DNA of 64,000 nucleotides from NCBI RefSeq assembly GCF_049354825.1, contig NZ_CP186480.1, positions 2,046,001 to 2,110,000 on the forward strand. The letters run 5' to 3'. The notes under the pieces were generated by a model. That model searched no databases, had not been told where the DNA came from, and saw only the letters and a program-made list of their open reading frames with translations. This document shows, piece after piece, positions 8,322 to 17,110 of this stretch. The stretch's first letter is position 1. Every line of letters starts with the position of its first letter. This DNA is from Novosphingobium sp049354825. GTDB lineage: Bacteria; Pseudomonadota; Alphaproteobacteria; Sphingomonadales; Sphingomonadaceae. The position numbers and the translations under genes are program-made.

Positions 8322-9349
8322 CGCGCGCTTGCGGCGACGCGGGTGATCTCGGTCAGCCCTTGCGCCAGCAGGAGTTCGGCATTGCGACTGTCGCCCAGCA
8401 GCGCGCGGTGCATCTCGGCCAGTTTCGACACCAGCCGCGCCAGCCGCGGGCCGCGCCACTTGCGCAGTTGCTTGCCCACGTCGGCGCGCTCCTTCCAGAA
8501 CACCCGTTCCGCCTCCAGCAGCTTGCCGATGTCCCCGCGCGGCCCCAGCTTGCCGGCGAGCCCCGCCAGCAGCGCGGCGCGGCGTTCGAACGTCAGCAAT
8601 ACGCCAACCGGGTTCATGTTCAGTTCGCGCAGGCGGTGCAGTTCGCCCGACAACTTGCCGGCATCGCCGCCCAGCACCGCGTTGACCAGCGGCATGAAAC
8701 CATCGTCCTCGGTCTTCGCGCCGATCGCGTCCAGCGCCTCGGCATCGGCGCTGCGCGGGCTGGTCGGCGCGGCGTCGAGGTAGAGCGCCAGCTTCTCGAC
8801 CTCGCTGCGGGCCAGCCGGCTGTCGAGAGCGGCGGCGCGCGCGATCCGGTCGGCCAGGTCGGATGACAGCCGCACGCCGGCGGCATCGCCCATCATCCGC
8901 ACGTCAGTGGAAAACGCGCGCAGGTCGGGCGGGTAGAACATCGCCACCAGCGCATCGGGCCGCCCGGCCAGCAGCTTGGCGGTGCGCGCCTTGTCGGTGG
9001 CGCCGCTGGCCACGATGAGCACCGGGCAGGGCTGGGCGGTTCCGGTCATCTGGCCGGACAGCAACGTCTCGACCGCGTCGTGGACTTCGTCGCCGCTGGC
9101 CGAAACCCAGATGTGGCGGGCGTCGCCGAACAGCGAGGACGAACGCGCCTCGTCGCCCAGCCGTACCGGGTCCTTGCGCAACTCGGCGCCGGACAGCTCC
9201 ACCCGTTCACCCGGTTCGGGCAGCAACTCGACGATGGCGCGGGCGGCGTCCTGCGCGCCGGCTTCGTCCGGGCCGCAGAAGAAGAACACTTTCGCGGCCG
9301 CCGCCGCTCGCGGCGCGGCGCTGCGGAAATCCTTCTGCGTCGCCTTCAC
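8318..9349 (-). CDS. holA: DNA polymerase III subunit delta
   Basis: Clamp-loader subunit that opens the beta sliding clamp. The 343-aa protein has the expected N-terminal clamp-interacting domain (SSSLFGDARHIWV region) followed by an AAA+-like fold without a functional P-loop and a helical C-terminal collar domain. The start is a GTG at 9349 that overlaps the lptE stop, so it is third in the leuS-lptE-holA operon. That order is common in alphaproteobacteria and supports the assignment despite low sequence conservation of the family. Confidence 0.88.
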   Translation of the reverse strand: MKATQKDFRSAAPRAAAAAKVFFFCGPDEAGAQDAARAIVELLPEPGERVELSGAELRKDPVRLGDEARSSSLFGDARHIWVSASGDEVHDAVETLLSGQMTGTAQPCPVLIVASGATDKARTAKLLAGRPDALVAMFYPPDLRAFSTDVRMMGDAAGVRLSSDLADRIARAAALDSRLARSEVEKLALYLDAAPTSPRSADAEALDAIGAKTEDDGFMPLVNAVLGGDAGKLSGELHRLRELNMNPVGVLLTFERRAALLAGLAGKLGPRGDIGKLLEAERVFWKERADVGKQLRKWRGPRLARLVSKLAEMHRALLGDSRNAELLLAQGLTEITRVAASAR

Positions 9350-9858
9350 TTGCCGGTCAGGGCCTGGGGGTTGCGGACCTGCAGCGCCAGCCGGGTGACG
9401 ATCCGGTTGGCGACGTCCTTGGCCAGGTTTTCCAGCGCGGTGTTCTCCGCCGCGATGGTCGCGTATTCGCTGCTGACCACGTCGATCCCGGCGTCCGAGC
9501 CGGCGGTGGCATCGAGCACGATCGCCCCGCTGGCCAGGTCGACCAGCTGGTAGCGCGCCCGCAGCGTACGGCGCTCGCGCCCGATGGTATCGTCGGACAG
9601 CAGGCCAAGCCCTTCGAGCTTGTCGTCGAGGCGGACGTCGAGGCGGTAGCGCTTGGCGCTCGCGCCGCCGGCGCCCATCTGGTCGACCAGCGCGTTGCGC
9701 ACCAGCCAGCCGGCCTTGCCCTCGATCGCGGGAACCTCGATCCCGGCCAGGCCCTGTGCCACCGCGCCGCTGCCGCCGCCGGCGTACATCGGCGACAAGC
9801 CGCAGCCGGACGCCGCGAACGCCAGCGCAAGAGCCGCCAGGGGTGCCGGCATTTTCAT
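9346..9858 (-). CDS. lptE: LPS assembly lipoprotein LptE
   Basis: Outer-membrane lipoprotein that plugs the LptD barrel during LPS insertion. The 170-aa protein has a short signal peptide ending in the lipobox ASGC (Cys at about residue 19), followed by GLSPMY. This Cys-G-(L/F)-xPxY context is typical of alphaproteobacterial LptE (DUF2155/LptE-type). The start ATG at 9858 overlaps the leuS stop (ATGA); the following Met codon two residues on is also possible. It is coupled to both leuS and holA. Confidence 0.88.
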   Translation of the reverse strand: MKMPAPLAALALAFAASGCGLSPMYAGGGSGAVAQGLAGIEVPAIEGKAGWLVRNALVDQMGAGGASAKRYRLDVRLDDKLEGLGLLSDDTIGRERRTLRARYQLVDLASGAIVLDATAGSDAGIDVVSSEYATIAAENTALENLAKDVANRIVTRLALQVRNPQALTGK

Positions 9859-12404
9859 GCGACGAGGTTGACCAGCCGGTCGGGCACCACGATCACCTTG
9901 CGAATTTCCGCGCCATCGAGGGCACGCTGGACCTTGTCGCTGGCGAGCGCAAGCGCCTCGAGCGCTTCCTTCGAGGTCCCCTTGGCGACCGTCAGCGTAT
10001 CGCGCAGCTTGCCCTTGACCTGGACCGCGACGGTCACCTCGTCCTCCACCAGCAGCGCCGGATCGACGGGCGGCCAGGGCGCGTCGGCCACCAGTCCGTC
10101 TTCGCCGATGGCAGCCCAGGCCTCTTCCGCCAGGTGCGGCATCATCGGCGCGACCAGCAGCAGGATCGTGCGGATCGCGCGGGCGCGACTGGCCGACGGG
10201 GCGGCTTTTTCGGCCGCGCTGGTCAGCTCGTAGATCCGCGCCACCGCCTTGTTGAACGACAGCGCGGCGATGTCGTCCGCCACCGCGGCAACCGCCTGGT
10301 CGCGCTTGCGGTCGAGCGGCTTGTCCTCTCCGGTGGCGGCGGCATCGTACTGGCCGAACAGCCGCCACAGCCGCTGGACGAAGCGGTAGCAGCCCTCGAT
10401 CCCGGCTTCGGACCACGGCAGGTCGCGCTCGGGGGGACTGTCGGACAGCATGAACCAGCGCACTGCATCGGCCCCGTAGCGGGCCACGATGGCGTCGGGG
10501 TCGATCGTGTTCTTCTTCGACTTCGACATCTTGATGACGCGGCCGATCTCGACCTCGCCGCCATCCTCGCGCAGCAGCGCGCGCTCGGCCTCGCGGCTGA
10601 TCTCGTCGGGGGCGTAGAATACCGTGCGCTCGCCCCCCTCGCCCTGGATGCGGCGCGAGTAGGTCTCGTGCGTGACCATGCCTTGCGTGAACAGGCTGGC
10701 GAACGGTTCGGCCACGTCGATCAGCCCGATGTGCTGGAGCGCGCGGGTCCAGAAGCGGGCGTAGAGCAAGTGCAGGATCGCGTGCTCGATCCCGCCGATG
10801 TACTGTTCGACCGGCAGCCACTGCGCGATGACCGCCGGATCGAACGGCTTGTCGCCCGGCTGGCTGGCAAAGCGGAGGAAATACCACGAACTGTCGGCAA
10901 AGGTGTCGAGCGTGTCGGTTTCGCGCACCGCGTCCGCGCCGCACTTCGGGCAGGCCACGTGCTTCCAGGTCGGGTGCCGCTCAAGCGGGTTGCCGGGGGT
11001 GCGGAAATCGACGTCTTCGGGCAGGACCACCGGCAGGTCGGCCTTGGGCACGGGAACGATGCCGCAGGCGCCGCAGTGGATGAACGGGATCGGCGTGCCC
11101 CAGTAGCGCTGGCGGCTGACGCCCCAGTCGCGCAGGCGGTACTGCGTCTCGCCGTGGCCCCAGCCGTCGTGCTGGGCCCTGGCGATCACCGCGGCCTTGG
11201 CGGCGGCGATGTCCATCCCGTCCAGCCATTCGGAATTCACGATGCGGCCCGGGCCGGTATAGGCCTCGTCGCCATGGTAGGCGGCGCCGTCATGCTCGCC
11301 GTCGGAGACGACGCGGGTCACCGGCAGCTCGTATTTGCGGGCAAAGTCGAGGTCGCGCTGGTCGTGCGCAGGGCAGCCGAACACCGCGCCAGTGCCGTAG
11401 TCCATCAGCACGAAATTGGCGACGTAGACCGGCAGGTGCCAGGCGGCCTTCAGCGGATGCTCGACCGAAAGGCCGGTGTTGAAGCCCAGCTTGTCCGCCG
11501 TTTCCAGTTCGGCCGCGGTGGTGCCGCCGCGCTTGCACTCGGCAATGAAGGCGGCCAGCTCGGGCGAAGTGGCGGCCATCCGCTGCGCCACCGGGTGATC
11601 GGCGGCAATCGCCACGAAGCTGGCGCCGAACATCGTGTCGGGGCGGGTGGTGTAGACCTCGATCCCGTCGGGGCTGCCCACGAACTTGAACGTGCAGCGC
11701 AGGCCCTGCGACTTGCCGATCCAGTTTTCCTGCATCAGGCGGACCTTCTCGGGCCACTTGTCGAGGCTGCCCAGGCCGGACAGCAATTCGTCCGCGAACT
11801 GCGTGATCTTGAGGAACCACTGGCTGAGCTTGCGCTTTTCGACCAGCGCGCCAGAGCGCCAGCCGCGCCCGTCGATGACCTGCTCGTTGGCGAGCACGGT
11901 CTGGTCGACCGGGTCCCAGTTGACCGCGCTTTCCTTGCGATAGACCAGCCCCGCGGCATAGAGGTCCAGGAACAGCGCCTGCTCATGGCCGTAATAATCG
12001 GGCTCGCAGGTAGCCAGTTCGCGGCTCCAGTCGAGTGCGAAACCCAGGCGCTTGAGCTGCGCCTTCATGTTGGCGATGTTGTCGCGGGTCCAGCCGCCGG
12101 GGTGGACGCCCTTTTCCATCGCCGCGTTCTCGGCCGGCATGCCGAAGGCGTCCCAGCCCATCGGGTGCAGCACTTCGCGGCCCTGCATCCGCTTGGCGCG
12201 GGCCAGCACGTCGCCCATCGTGTAGTTGCGGACGTGGCCGATGTGGATGCGTCCCGATGGATAGGGAAACATCTCGAGGATGAAGCTCTTGGGCTTCGCG
12301 CTCGAATCGTCGGCGCGAAAGGTCTGCGCGGCATCCCACGCGGCCTGCCAGCGCGCGTCGGAAGTGGCGGGATCGAAGCGCCCGGTGTCAGTCGTCGAAG
12401 TCAT
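9855..12404 (-). CDS. leuS: Leucyl-tRNA synthetase
   Basis: Class Ia synthetase charging tRNA(Leu). The 849-aa protein has the HIGH motif at 54-57 (YPSGRIHIGHVRNY), the CP1 editing domain with a Thr-rich TTRPDTMFG segment, and KMSKS at 625-629. It ends with the anticodon-binding and C-terminal tRNA-binding domains. AGAGGGG lies five bases before the ATG at 12404. It is the first gene of the leuS-lptE-holA operon. Everything expected of a full-length enzyme is present. Confidence 0.98.
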   Translation of the reverse strand: MTSTTDTGRFDPATSDARWQAAWDAAQTFRADDSSAKPKSFILEMFPYPSGRIHIGHVRNYTMGDVLARAKRMQGREVLHPMGWDAFGMPAENAAMEKGVHPGGWTRDNIANMKAQLKRLGFALDWSRELATCEPDYYGHEQALFLDLYAAGLVYRKESAVNWDPVDQTVLANEQVIDGRGWRSGALVEKRKLSQWFLKITQFADELLSGLGSLDKWPEKVRLMQENWIGKSQGLRCTFKFVGSPDGIEVYTTRPDTMFGASFVAIAADHPVAQRMAATSPELAAFIAECKRGGTTAAELETADKLGFNTGLSVEHPLKAAWHLPVYVANFVLMDYGTGAVFGCPAHDQRDLDFARKYELPVTRVVSDGEHDGAAYHGDEAYTGPGRIVNSEWLDGMDIAAAKAAVIARAQHDGWGHGETQYRLRDWGVSRQRYWGTPIPFIHCGACGIVPVPKADLPVVLPEDVDFRTPGNPLERHPTWKHVACPKCGADAVRETDTLDTFADSSWYFLRFASQPGDKPFDPAVIAQWLPVEQYIGGIEHAILHLLYARFWTRALQHIGLIDVAEPFASLFTQGMVTHETYSRRIQGEGGERTVFYAPDEISREAERALLREDGGEVEIGRVIKMSKSKKNTIDPDAIVARYGADAVRWFMLSDSPPERDLPWSEAGIEGCYRFVQRLWRLFGQYDAAATGEDKPLDRKRDQAVAAVADDIAALSFNKAVARIYELTSAAEKAAPSASRARAIRTILLLVAPMMPHLAEEAWAAIGEDGLVADAPWPPVDPALLVEDEVTVAVQVKGKLRDTLTVAKGTSKEALEALALASDKVQRALDGAEIRKVIVVPDRLVNLVA

Positions 12405-12459
12405 GATGCCCCTCTAGCCGTCCCTGCCGGCCTGTCGAGGTGGCGAAAGCGTTGCCGGC

Positions 12460-12939
12460 CTACTTCACCGCGCCGCGCCGCAGGTCGCGCGCCTTGGTCA
12501 GGATGATGTCTTCCAGCTTCTGCGCGGTCGCGGCCTGGACCGGGGCATCGACCCAGCCCGATCCTTGCGCGACCTGGCGGCTGGCGGCGACGCGCAGCGC
12601 GTCGGCGCGCAGGTCCTGGTCCAGGATCGTGACCGAGACCTTCACCCGCTCACCCGGGTTGGCGGGATTGGTGTACCAGTCGGTGACGATGACGCCGCCG
12701 TTGCTGTCGGTCTGGAGCAGCGGCATGAAGCTGAGCGTGTCGAGCGCGGCGCGCCACAAGTAGGAATTGACGCCGATCGTGGTGACGCGCGAGGCGGCGA
12801 GATCGGCCTTCGGGCGCGACTTGCTGGCGCAGGCGGCCATGCCCAGGGACAGCGCCGCGATCAGGGCGACGCGCCCGGCAGAACGGAAGGTAAGGCGGAA
12901 AGCGGGGCGGAAGGGAGCGGTGGTGTGGCCTGCGGTCAT
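12460..12939 (-). CDS. DUF3576 family lipoprotein
   Basis: A 159-aa predicted lipoprotein with a long, Arg-containing N-region, a hydrophobic core (about 24-33) and a lipobox GMAAC with Cys37. The mature part matches DUF3576: a VTTIGVNSYLWRAALDTLSFMPL segment early on, followed by GGVIVTDWYTNP. It is a conserved alphaproteobacterial envelope protein of unknown function that commonly precedes leuS. It lies 55 bp upstream of leuS on the same strand and is probably cotranscribed. Confidence 0.85.
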   Translation of the reverse strand: MTAGHTTAPFRPAFRLTFRSAGRVALIAALSLGMAACASKSRPKADLAASRVTTIGVNSYLWRAALDTLSFMPLLQTDSNGGVIVTDWYTNPANPGERVKVSVTILDQDLRADALRVAASRQVAQGSGWVDAPVQAATAQKLEDIILTKARDLRRGAVK

Positions 12940-13207
12940 CGTCGTTTCCGTATCCTGTCGTGGCGGCGAAGGCCGCCCCCCGTGTGATCGTTCGCCAGCG
13001 CGTCTAGACCGCGCGGGCTAGGGCGGCAAGTCCCGGCGCTCTTGGCCGCCGGGCGCGTTAATCGCGGCTGAATGCCGGGTGATCGGGCCGCCGCCGACCT
13101 GCCGGCATTAACCCCGCGTTCAAGCGCGCGGGCGCAGGCGCGCGCTGGTAATCGGCGGCCTTTCCGGGTATGGACGGCGCGACGACTTCAAGGGAGCGAC
13201 GGCGCCA

Positions 13208-13951
13208 GTGACGCGCAACGACACAGCCCAGGCACGCAGCGCGCGGCGCGGCCCGACCACGTCGGTGCTGCTGGCCGCGACCGTGACCGTGCTGGCGCTG
13301 CCCAGCGGCGTGCTTGCCTTCGCGACCGGCTTCGACCCCGCGCCGAGCGACGGCGCGAGCGCGAGCACCGAATTCCTGCCGGCAATGGTCGATCCGCGGC
13401 TGGCGCGCTCGATCTCGGTGCGCACGCTGTCGAAGGGGCGCTTGTTCCAGTTCACGCCGGCGGCCTCGCCGATGCGGCCCGACCGGTCGGTCACGATCGC
13501 CGTCCGGGTCGAGCCAGGAATGGCCGGCAAGCTGATCGCCAGCCGCGCCGCGGCGCAGGACGGCGGCGGCGCCGGCGCCCTGCGGATCGCGCCCAACTCC
13601 TACAGCCTGGGCGCGTCGCGCGGATACCAGGGCTTTGCCCTGGGCGCGGTGCGCAAGGGCGAAACGCCCGACTTGTCGGCATTCCGCCCCAGCCCGGGCG
13701 CCGCATCCGATCCGGCGCGCTTCATCCCGCGCCTCGCCCTGGACGAGCGCGAGAAGACCGGCCGCCTGGCCCGCACGCTGGAAGGCCAGGGCGAACAGAC
13801 CGTCGACGTGGGCGGCGCCTATCGCCTGACGCGCAACCTCGATGTCACCGCCGGCGTGCGCTACCGCTCCGACCGCGACCGGCTGGCGGTGCCCGCCGAT
13901 CCGCGCCAGGACAGCCAGGCGGTCTACGTCGGAACCCAGTTCCGCTTCTGA
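13208..13951 (+). CDS. Secreted protein of unknown function
   Basis: A 247-aa protein I cannot assign to a named family. It has a charged N-terminus and a hydrophobic signal segment (about 17-38). An Ala/Arg-rich middle follows, and the C-terminal portion alternates polar and hydrophobic residues (YRLTRNLDVTAGVRYR) and ends in Phe (TQFRF), as outer-membrane barrel proteins do. A GTG start follows GGGAG at about 10 bases. The most that can be said is that it is exported and may have a beta-strand-rich C-terminus. It stands alone, upstream of phbB by about 95 bp. Confidence 0.65.
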   Translation: MTRNDTAQARSARRGPTTSVLLAATVTVLALPSGVLAFATGFDPAPSDGASASTEFLPAMVDPRLARSISVRTLSKGRLFQFTPAASPMRPDRSVTIAVRVEPGMAGKLIASRAAAQDGGGAGALRIAPNSYSLGASRGYQGFALGAVRKGETPDLSAFRPSPGAASDPARFIPRLALDEREKTGRLARTLEGQGEQTVDVGGAYRLTRNLDVTAGVRYRSDRDRLAVPADPRQDSQAVYVGTQFRF

Positions 13952-14046
13952 TTCGACGCGCATTTCAGCCCGGGTCGCGGCTTGCGCGGTCGGCGCCGCT
14001 TGCCTAGCGTGCCTTCCGGCGGTCCAGCCGAAACGGGAGACATCTG

Positions 14047-14769
14047 ATGGGTCGAGTGGCAATCGTCACCGGTGGTACGCGCGGCATCGGCGAGGCTATC
14101 TGCAGGCGGCTGCAGCGCCAGGGCCACACCGTGGTCGCCAACTATGCCGGCAACGACGCCAAGGCGAAGGCCTTTTCCGACCACACCGGGATTACCACCT
14201 ACCGCTGGGACGTCGGCGATCACGAGGCCTGCCTCGACGGCTGCGAGCGCGTGACCAGCGAGGTCGGCCCGATCGACATCGTCGTCAACAACGCCGGCAT
14301 CACCCGCGACGGCACCCTGCACCGGATGAGCTTCGACGACTGGAACGAAGTGATGCGCATCAACCTGGGCGGCTGCTTCAACATGGCCAAGGCGTGCTTT
14401 CCCGGCATGCGCGAGCGCGGCTGGGGCCGCATCGTCAACATCGGTTCGATCAACGGCCAGGCCGGCCAGTACGGCCAGGTCAACTACGCCGCGGCCAAAA
14501 GCGGCATCCACGGCTTCACCAAGGCGCTGGCGCAGGAAGGCGCCAAGTTCGGCGTCACCGTCAACGCCATCGCGCCCGGCTACATCGATACCGACATGGT
14601 CGCCGCGGTGCCGCCCCCGGTGCTGGAGAAGATCGTCGCCAAGATCCCGGTCGGCCGCCTTGGCCAGGCCGAGGAGATCGCCCGCGGCGTCGCCTTCCTG
14701 ACCAGCGAAAACGGCGGCTTCGTGACCGGCTCGACGATGAGCATCAACGGCGGCCAGCATATGTACTGA
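14047..14769 (+). CDS. phbB: Acetoacetyl-CoA reductase (SDR family)
   Basis: NADPH-dependent reduction of acetoacetyl-CoA to (R)-3-hydroxybutyryl-CoA for polyhydroxybutyrate synthesis. The 240-aa protein has the Rossmann motif TGGTRGIG (8-15), NNAG (81-84), and the catalytic Ser134, Tyr147 and Lys151. The YGQVNYAAAKSG context and ITRDGTLHRM are typical of PhbB rather than FabG. GGGAGA precedes the ATG. It is a single gene here with no phaA or phaC next to it, so FabG-like activity cannot be fully excluded. Confidence 0.88.
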   Translation: MGRVAIVTGGTRGIGEAICRRLQRQGHTVVANYAGNDAKAKAFSDHTGITTYRWDVGDHEACLDGCERVTSEVGPIDIVVNNAGITRDGTLHRMSFDDWNEVMRINLGGCFNMAKACFPGMRERGWGRIVNIGSINGQAGQYGQVNYAAAKSGIHGFTKALAQEGAKFGVTVNAIAPGYIDTDMVAAVPPPVLEKIVAKIPVGRLGQAEEIARGVAFLTSENGGFVTGSTMSINGGQHMY

Positions 14770-14815
14770 CGGGTAGCGGGGGCGGCGCCCCTGCCCCCCC
14801 TCGCCGGCACGGCGG

Positions 14816-15490
14816 CTACTTCCACGCGAACAGCAAGCGTCCCGGCCCCACCTGCTCGAGCACGTCTTCGATGGCTTCCTGCGCCACCGCGAAGCAGCCC
14901 TGGCTGCGCCCGATCAGGCCCTGTGCCTGTGCCATCGCCGCGCTGACGTAATCCGCGCCGTGGATGACGATCGCGCGCGGGGCGGCGAAATCGTTCTCGG
15001 GGTCGAGCCCGACCAGCCGGCGCGACCGGCCGTGCTGACCGACATAGGTCTCACCGGTCAGGTAGGCCCCGCGCGACGACGCTTCCGAATCGGGGACGTT
15101 GGAAAAGCTTTGCAGCCAGCCGCTGCGCGCCGGGTCCGAACCCTTGCCATGCGCCACCAGGTAAGACCGGACGTCACCCCCGGCGATGTCGACGATGTGC
15201 AGCCGCGCTTCCCGCGAAGCCTGGGAGAAATCGGCCACCGCGATGCGGTCGCGGTGCGCGATCCGCCCCGCATGGCGATCGAGCGCCGCCATAGCCCGCG
15301 GGTATAGCCGCGGCCGCGCAAGATCGGGCGCGGCCGGAAACGCGGCGGCGGGCGCCGGACGGGGCGCACCCGTCCCGGGCATCGACGACGAGCGCGACAG
15401 CATCGGCAGCGCCGCCGCGGCGGCGGTCAGGCCCGCTCCGGCCAGGAAACGCCGCCGCGCCGCGTCGTGATGGATGTCGAGACCGGTCAT
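14816..15490 (-). CDS. L,D-transpeptidase catalytic domain protein (YkuD_2-like)
   Basis: Predicted cell-wall enzyme of the murein L,D-transpeptidase catalytic-domain family. The 224-aa protein starts at 15490; the N-terminus carries a twin-arginine-like signal (RRRFLAGAGLTAAAA). Catalytic residues are His177 (VIHGADY) and Cys199 in the GRSQGC motif. Substrate specificity (transpeptidase versus carboxypeptidase) is not visible. It converges with phbB and lies just downstream of the LuxR/DUF4019 gene on the same strand. Confidence 0.85.
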   Translation of the reverse strand: MTGLDIHHDAARRRFLAGAGLTAAAAALPMLSRSSSMPGTGAPRPAPAAAFPAAPDLARPRLYPRAMAALDRHAGRIAHRDRIAVADFSQASREARLHIVDIAGGDVRSYLVAHGKGSDPARSGWLQSFSNVPDSEASSRGAYLTGETYVGQHGRSRRLVGLDPENDFAAPRAIVIHGADYVSAAMAQAQGLIGRSQGCFAVAQEAIEDVLEQVGPGRLLFAWK

Positions 15491-15567
15491 GCCGGCGCCC
15501 CATGGAACACCAGACCTGACCGCAGGCGGAGCGTCTCGTTGTGAAATCGACAGGTTTGCGTTGCCGC

Positions 15568-16326
15568 CTAGCCGATCATCACGCCGACCACCTTCCATGC
15601 CCCGCCTTCGCGCATCAGCGTCACGGTCTCCACCACGTCGCCCCTGGATGCGAAGCGGGTCGTGAACTTGACCAGCCGGTAACCCTGCGGCGTGGGCACC
15701 AGGTCGTTGCTGAGCAGGCGCCGGCCCGTCACCGCGCCAAGAGGCGCGCGGACCTTTTCGGACACCGCCTGCCAGGTTGCCAGCGTGTTGGCCTGGCGGA
15801 AGGCGGCGGTCGTCCCGGCATAGCTGCCGGCCCAGTCGGCACGGTCGATCATTTCCAGCCAGCTGCGCGCGGCGGTTTCGATCTGTGCGCTCTCGACCTG
15901 CGCGGTATCGTCGCCGGACGGCGCGGCGGACGGCAGCGAAGGGGACAGCGCGCTCAGCGCCAGGGCGGCAAGAACAACGGTCATGGCAAGCACTCCCAAA
16001 AGGGCCGGCAGGCTGCGCAGGCGCGTCCTTTCATCCGGCGATACCGGGTGCTGCGCCGCGTCAGCCGCCGGGGCATCCCCCAAAGGCTTGTCTCCAGGCG
16101 ATTGGGGGGCCTCCCTGTCCTGCAACATCCGGCCGGCCTCGCGGCTGCTGGAAACCGAAAGCTTGCGGCGCGCGTCGCGGAGCCGCTCGTTGACGGTGTG
16201 GACGGATAGCCCGAGGTGGCGCGCCATCGACTTGGCATCGTAGCCGCGCACGACCAGCCGCAGCGTCTCCTTTTCCTTTTCGCTCAGCGCGGAAAGGCCG
16301 TCTCTCCCGGGATCGTCGCGTGCCAT
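15568..16326 (-). CDS. LuxR-type HTH, membrane-tethered regulator with DUF4019 domain
   Basis: A 252-aa protein that joins an N-terminal LuxR/GerE helix-turn-helix (about 12-62, LSEKEKETLRLVVRGY through SVHTVNERLRDARRKL) to a single transmembrane helix (105-127). A C-terminal domain follows (about 140-252) whose pattern (WLEMIDRADWAGSY, near-terminal GGAWKVVG) fits DUF4019. The HTH is at the N-terminus, unlike ordinary LuxR proteins, so DNA binding would occur at the membrane with the DUF4019 domain outside. Signal and targets are unknown. It is divergent from the ribbon-helix-helix gene. Confidence 0.85.
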   Translation of the reverse strand: MARDDPGRDGLSALSEKEKETLRLVVRGYDAKSMARHLGLSVHTVNERLRDARRKLSVSSSREAGRMLQDREAPQSPGDKPLGDAPAADAAQHPVSPDERTRLRSLPALLGVLAMTVVLAALALSALSPSLPSAAPSGDDTAQVESAQIETAARSWLEMIDRADWAGSYAGTTAAFRQANTLATWQAVSEKVRAPLGAVTGRRLLSNDLVPTPQGYRLVKFTTRFASRGDVVETVTLMREGGAWKVVGVMIG

Positions 16327-16412
16327 GGCGGCGCCGGTCTAGATCGCGGCCCACGCGCCGCCCACCCCAAAAAATTCGTACTCGCGCCCGCTAGCGGGGG
16401 CATAAGGCGCGC

Positions 16413-16643
16413 ATGGCGAGCATCTATCACCCCCCGGTCAAGCGTTCGGTCGAGATTGCCGGTCACAAGACTTCGATCAGCCTCGAGCCGCTGTTCTGGG
16501 ATCGCCTGCGCGATGCCGCCGCGCACGAGGGCGTGCCGATCAACGCCCTGGTGGCGCGCATCGATGCCGAGCGAATCGGTGCCGAAACCCCGCCGGGATT
16601 GGCGGGAGCGATCCGGTTGTGGCTGGCGGCGCAGGCCGGCTAG
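16413..16643 (+). CDS. Ribbon-helix-helix domain protein
   Basis: A 76-aa protein resembling the RHH_4 family: VKRSVEIAGHKTSISLEPLFWDRLRDAAAHEGVPINALVARIDAER. It shows one beta-strand followed by two helices, with the EPLFWDRL signature. Such proteins are likely small DNA-binding regulators. No toxin partner is visible next to it, so an antitoxin role is not supported. It is transcribed divergently from the LuxR/DUF4019 gene with an 86-bp gap. Confidence 0.75.
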   Translation: MASIYHPPVKRSVEIAGHKTSISLEPLFWDRLRDAAAHEGVPINALVARIDAERIGAETPPGLAGAIRLWLAAQAG

Positions 16644-16773
16644 ACGCGGCTGGTCCCTGGTGGCGCACGGTCCGCCCCGGTTTGGCGGGGCTTCGCGGGC
16701 CAAACCGCGCACCGGGCAACCTTGGGTTCAGTCCCGCGTTCTACCCTGCGACAGATTGCAAGGAGATAGAAAG

Positions 16774-17094
16774 ATGCGTCGCATGATGCTGGCCCTCGGG
16801 GCCTTTTCGCTGGCGGTTCCCGCCCAGATGGCCATCCCCGCCTTCACGCCCAAGGCCGAGGCGGCCACCAAGCGCACCTATTCGGGCACCACGCGCGTCC
16901 ACCGCGTGTGCCGTTACACCAAGGCCCGTACCGGCCTGATCGCGGGCGGTGTCGCCGGCGCCGTTATCGGATCGAAGGTCCTGGGCGGCGGCCTGGTCGG
17001 CGCCGCGGCCGGCGCGGTTGGCGGTGCCCTGGGCGGCCGCGCGATCGAACGGGCGGCCACGCGCAGCAAGCGGTGCCACTACGTCCGCTACTGA
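16774..17094 (+). CDS. Glycine-zipper secreted protein
   Basis: A 106-aa protein with a signal peptide cleaved near AEA-A (about residue 31), a short basic segment with two Cys (one early, one in KRCHYVRY), and a glycine-zipper stretch (GLIAGGVAGAVIGS, then AAAGAVGGALGG) like those of 17-kDa surface antigen proteins. AAGGAG lies seven bases upstream of the ATG. It is probably an outer-membrane-associated or periplasmic protein. It is followed after 16 bp by the TonB-like gene, so the two may form an operon. Confidence 0.8.
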   Translation: MRRMMLALGAFSLAVPAQMAIPAFTPKAEAATKRTYSGTTRVHRVCRYTKARTGLIAGGVAGAVIGSKVLGGGLVGAAAGAVGGALGGRAIERAATRSKRCHYVRY

Positions 17095-17110
17095 TTTGAC
17101 CGACGCGAAC

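Noticed and set aside
9346..10944. Minus-strand frame that appears to fuse a 350-codon Arg-rich part to LptE
   Set aside because: The upstream part lies out of frame within leuS; the ATG at 9858 and the lipoprotein signal mark the true start.
9756..12506. Plus-strand frame of 916 codons opposite leuS
   Set aside because: Its whole length mirrors leuS codon periodicity; no domain, signal or ribosome-binding site is visible.
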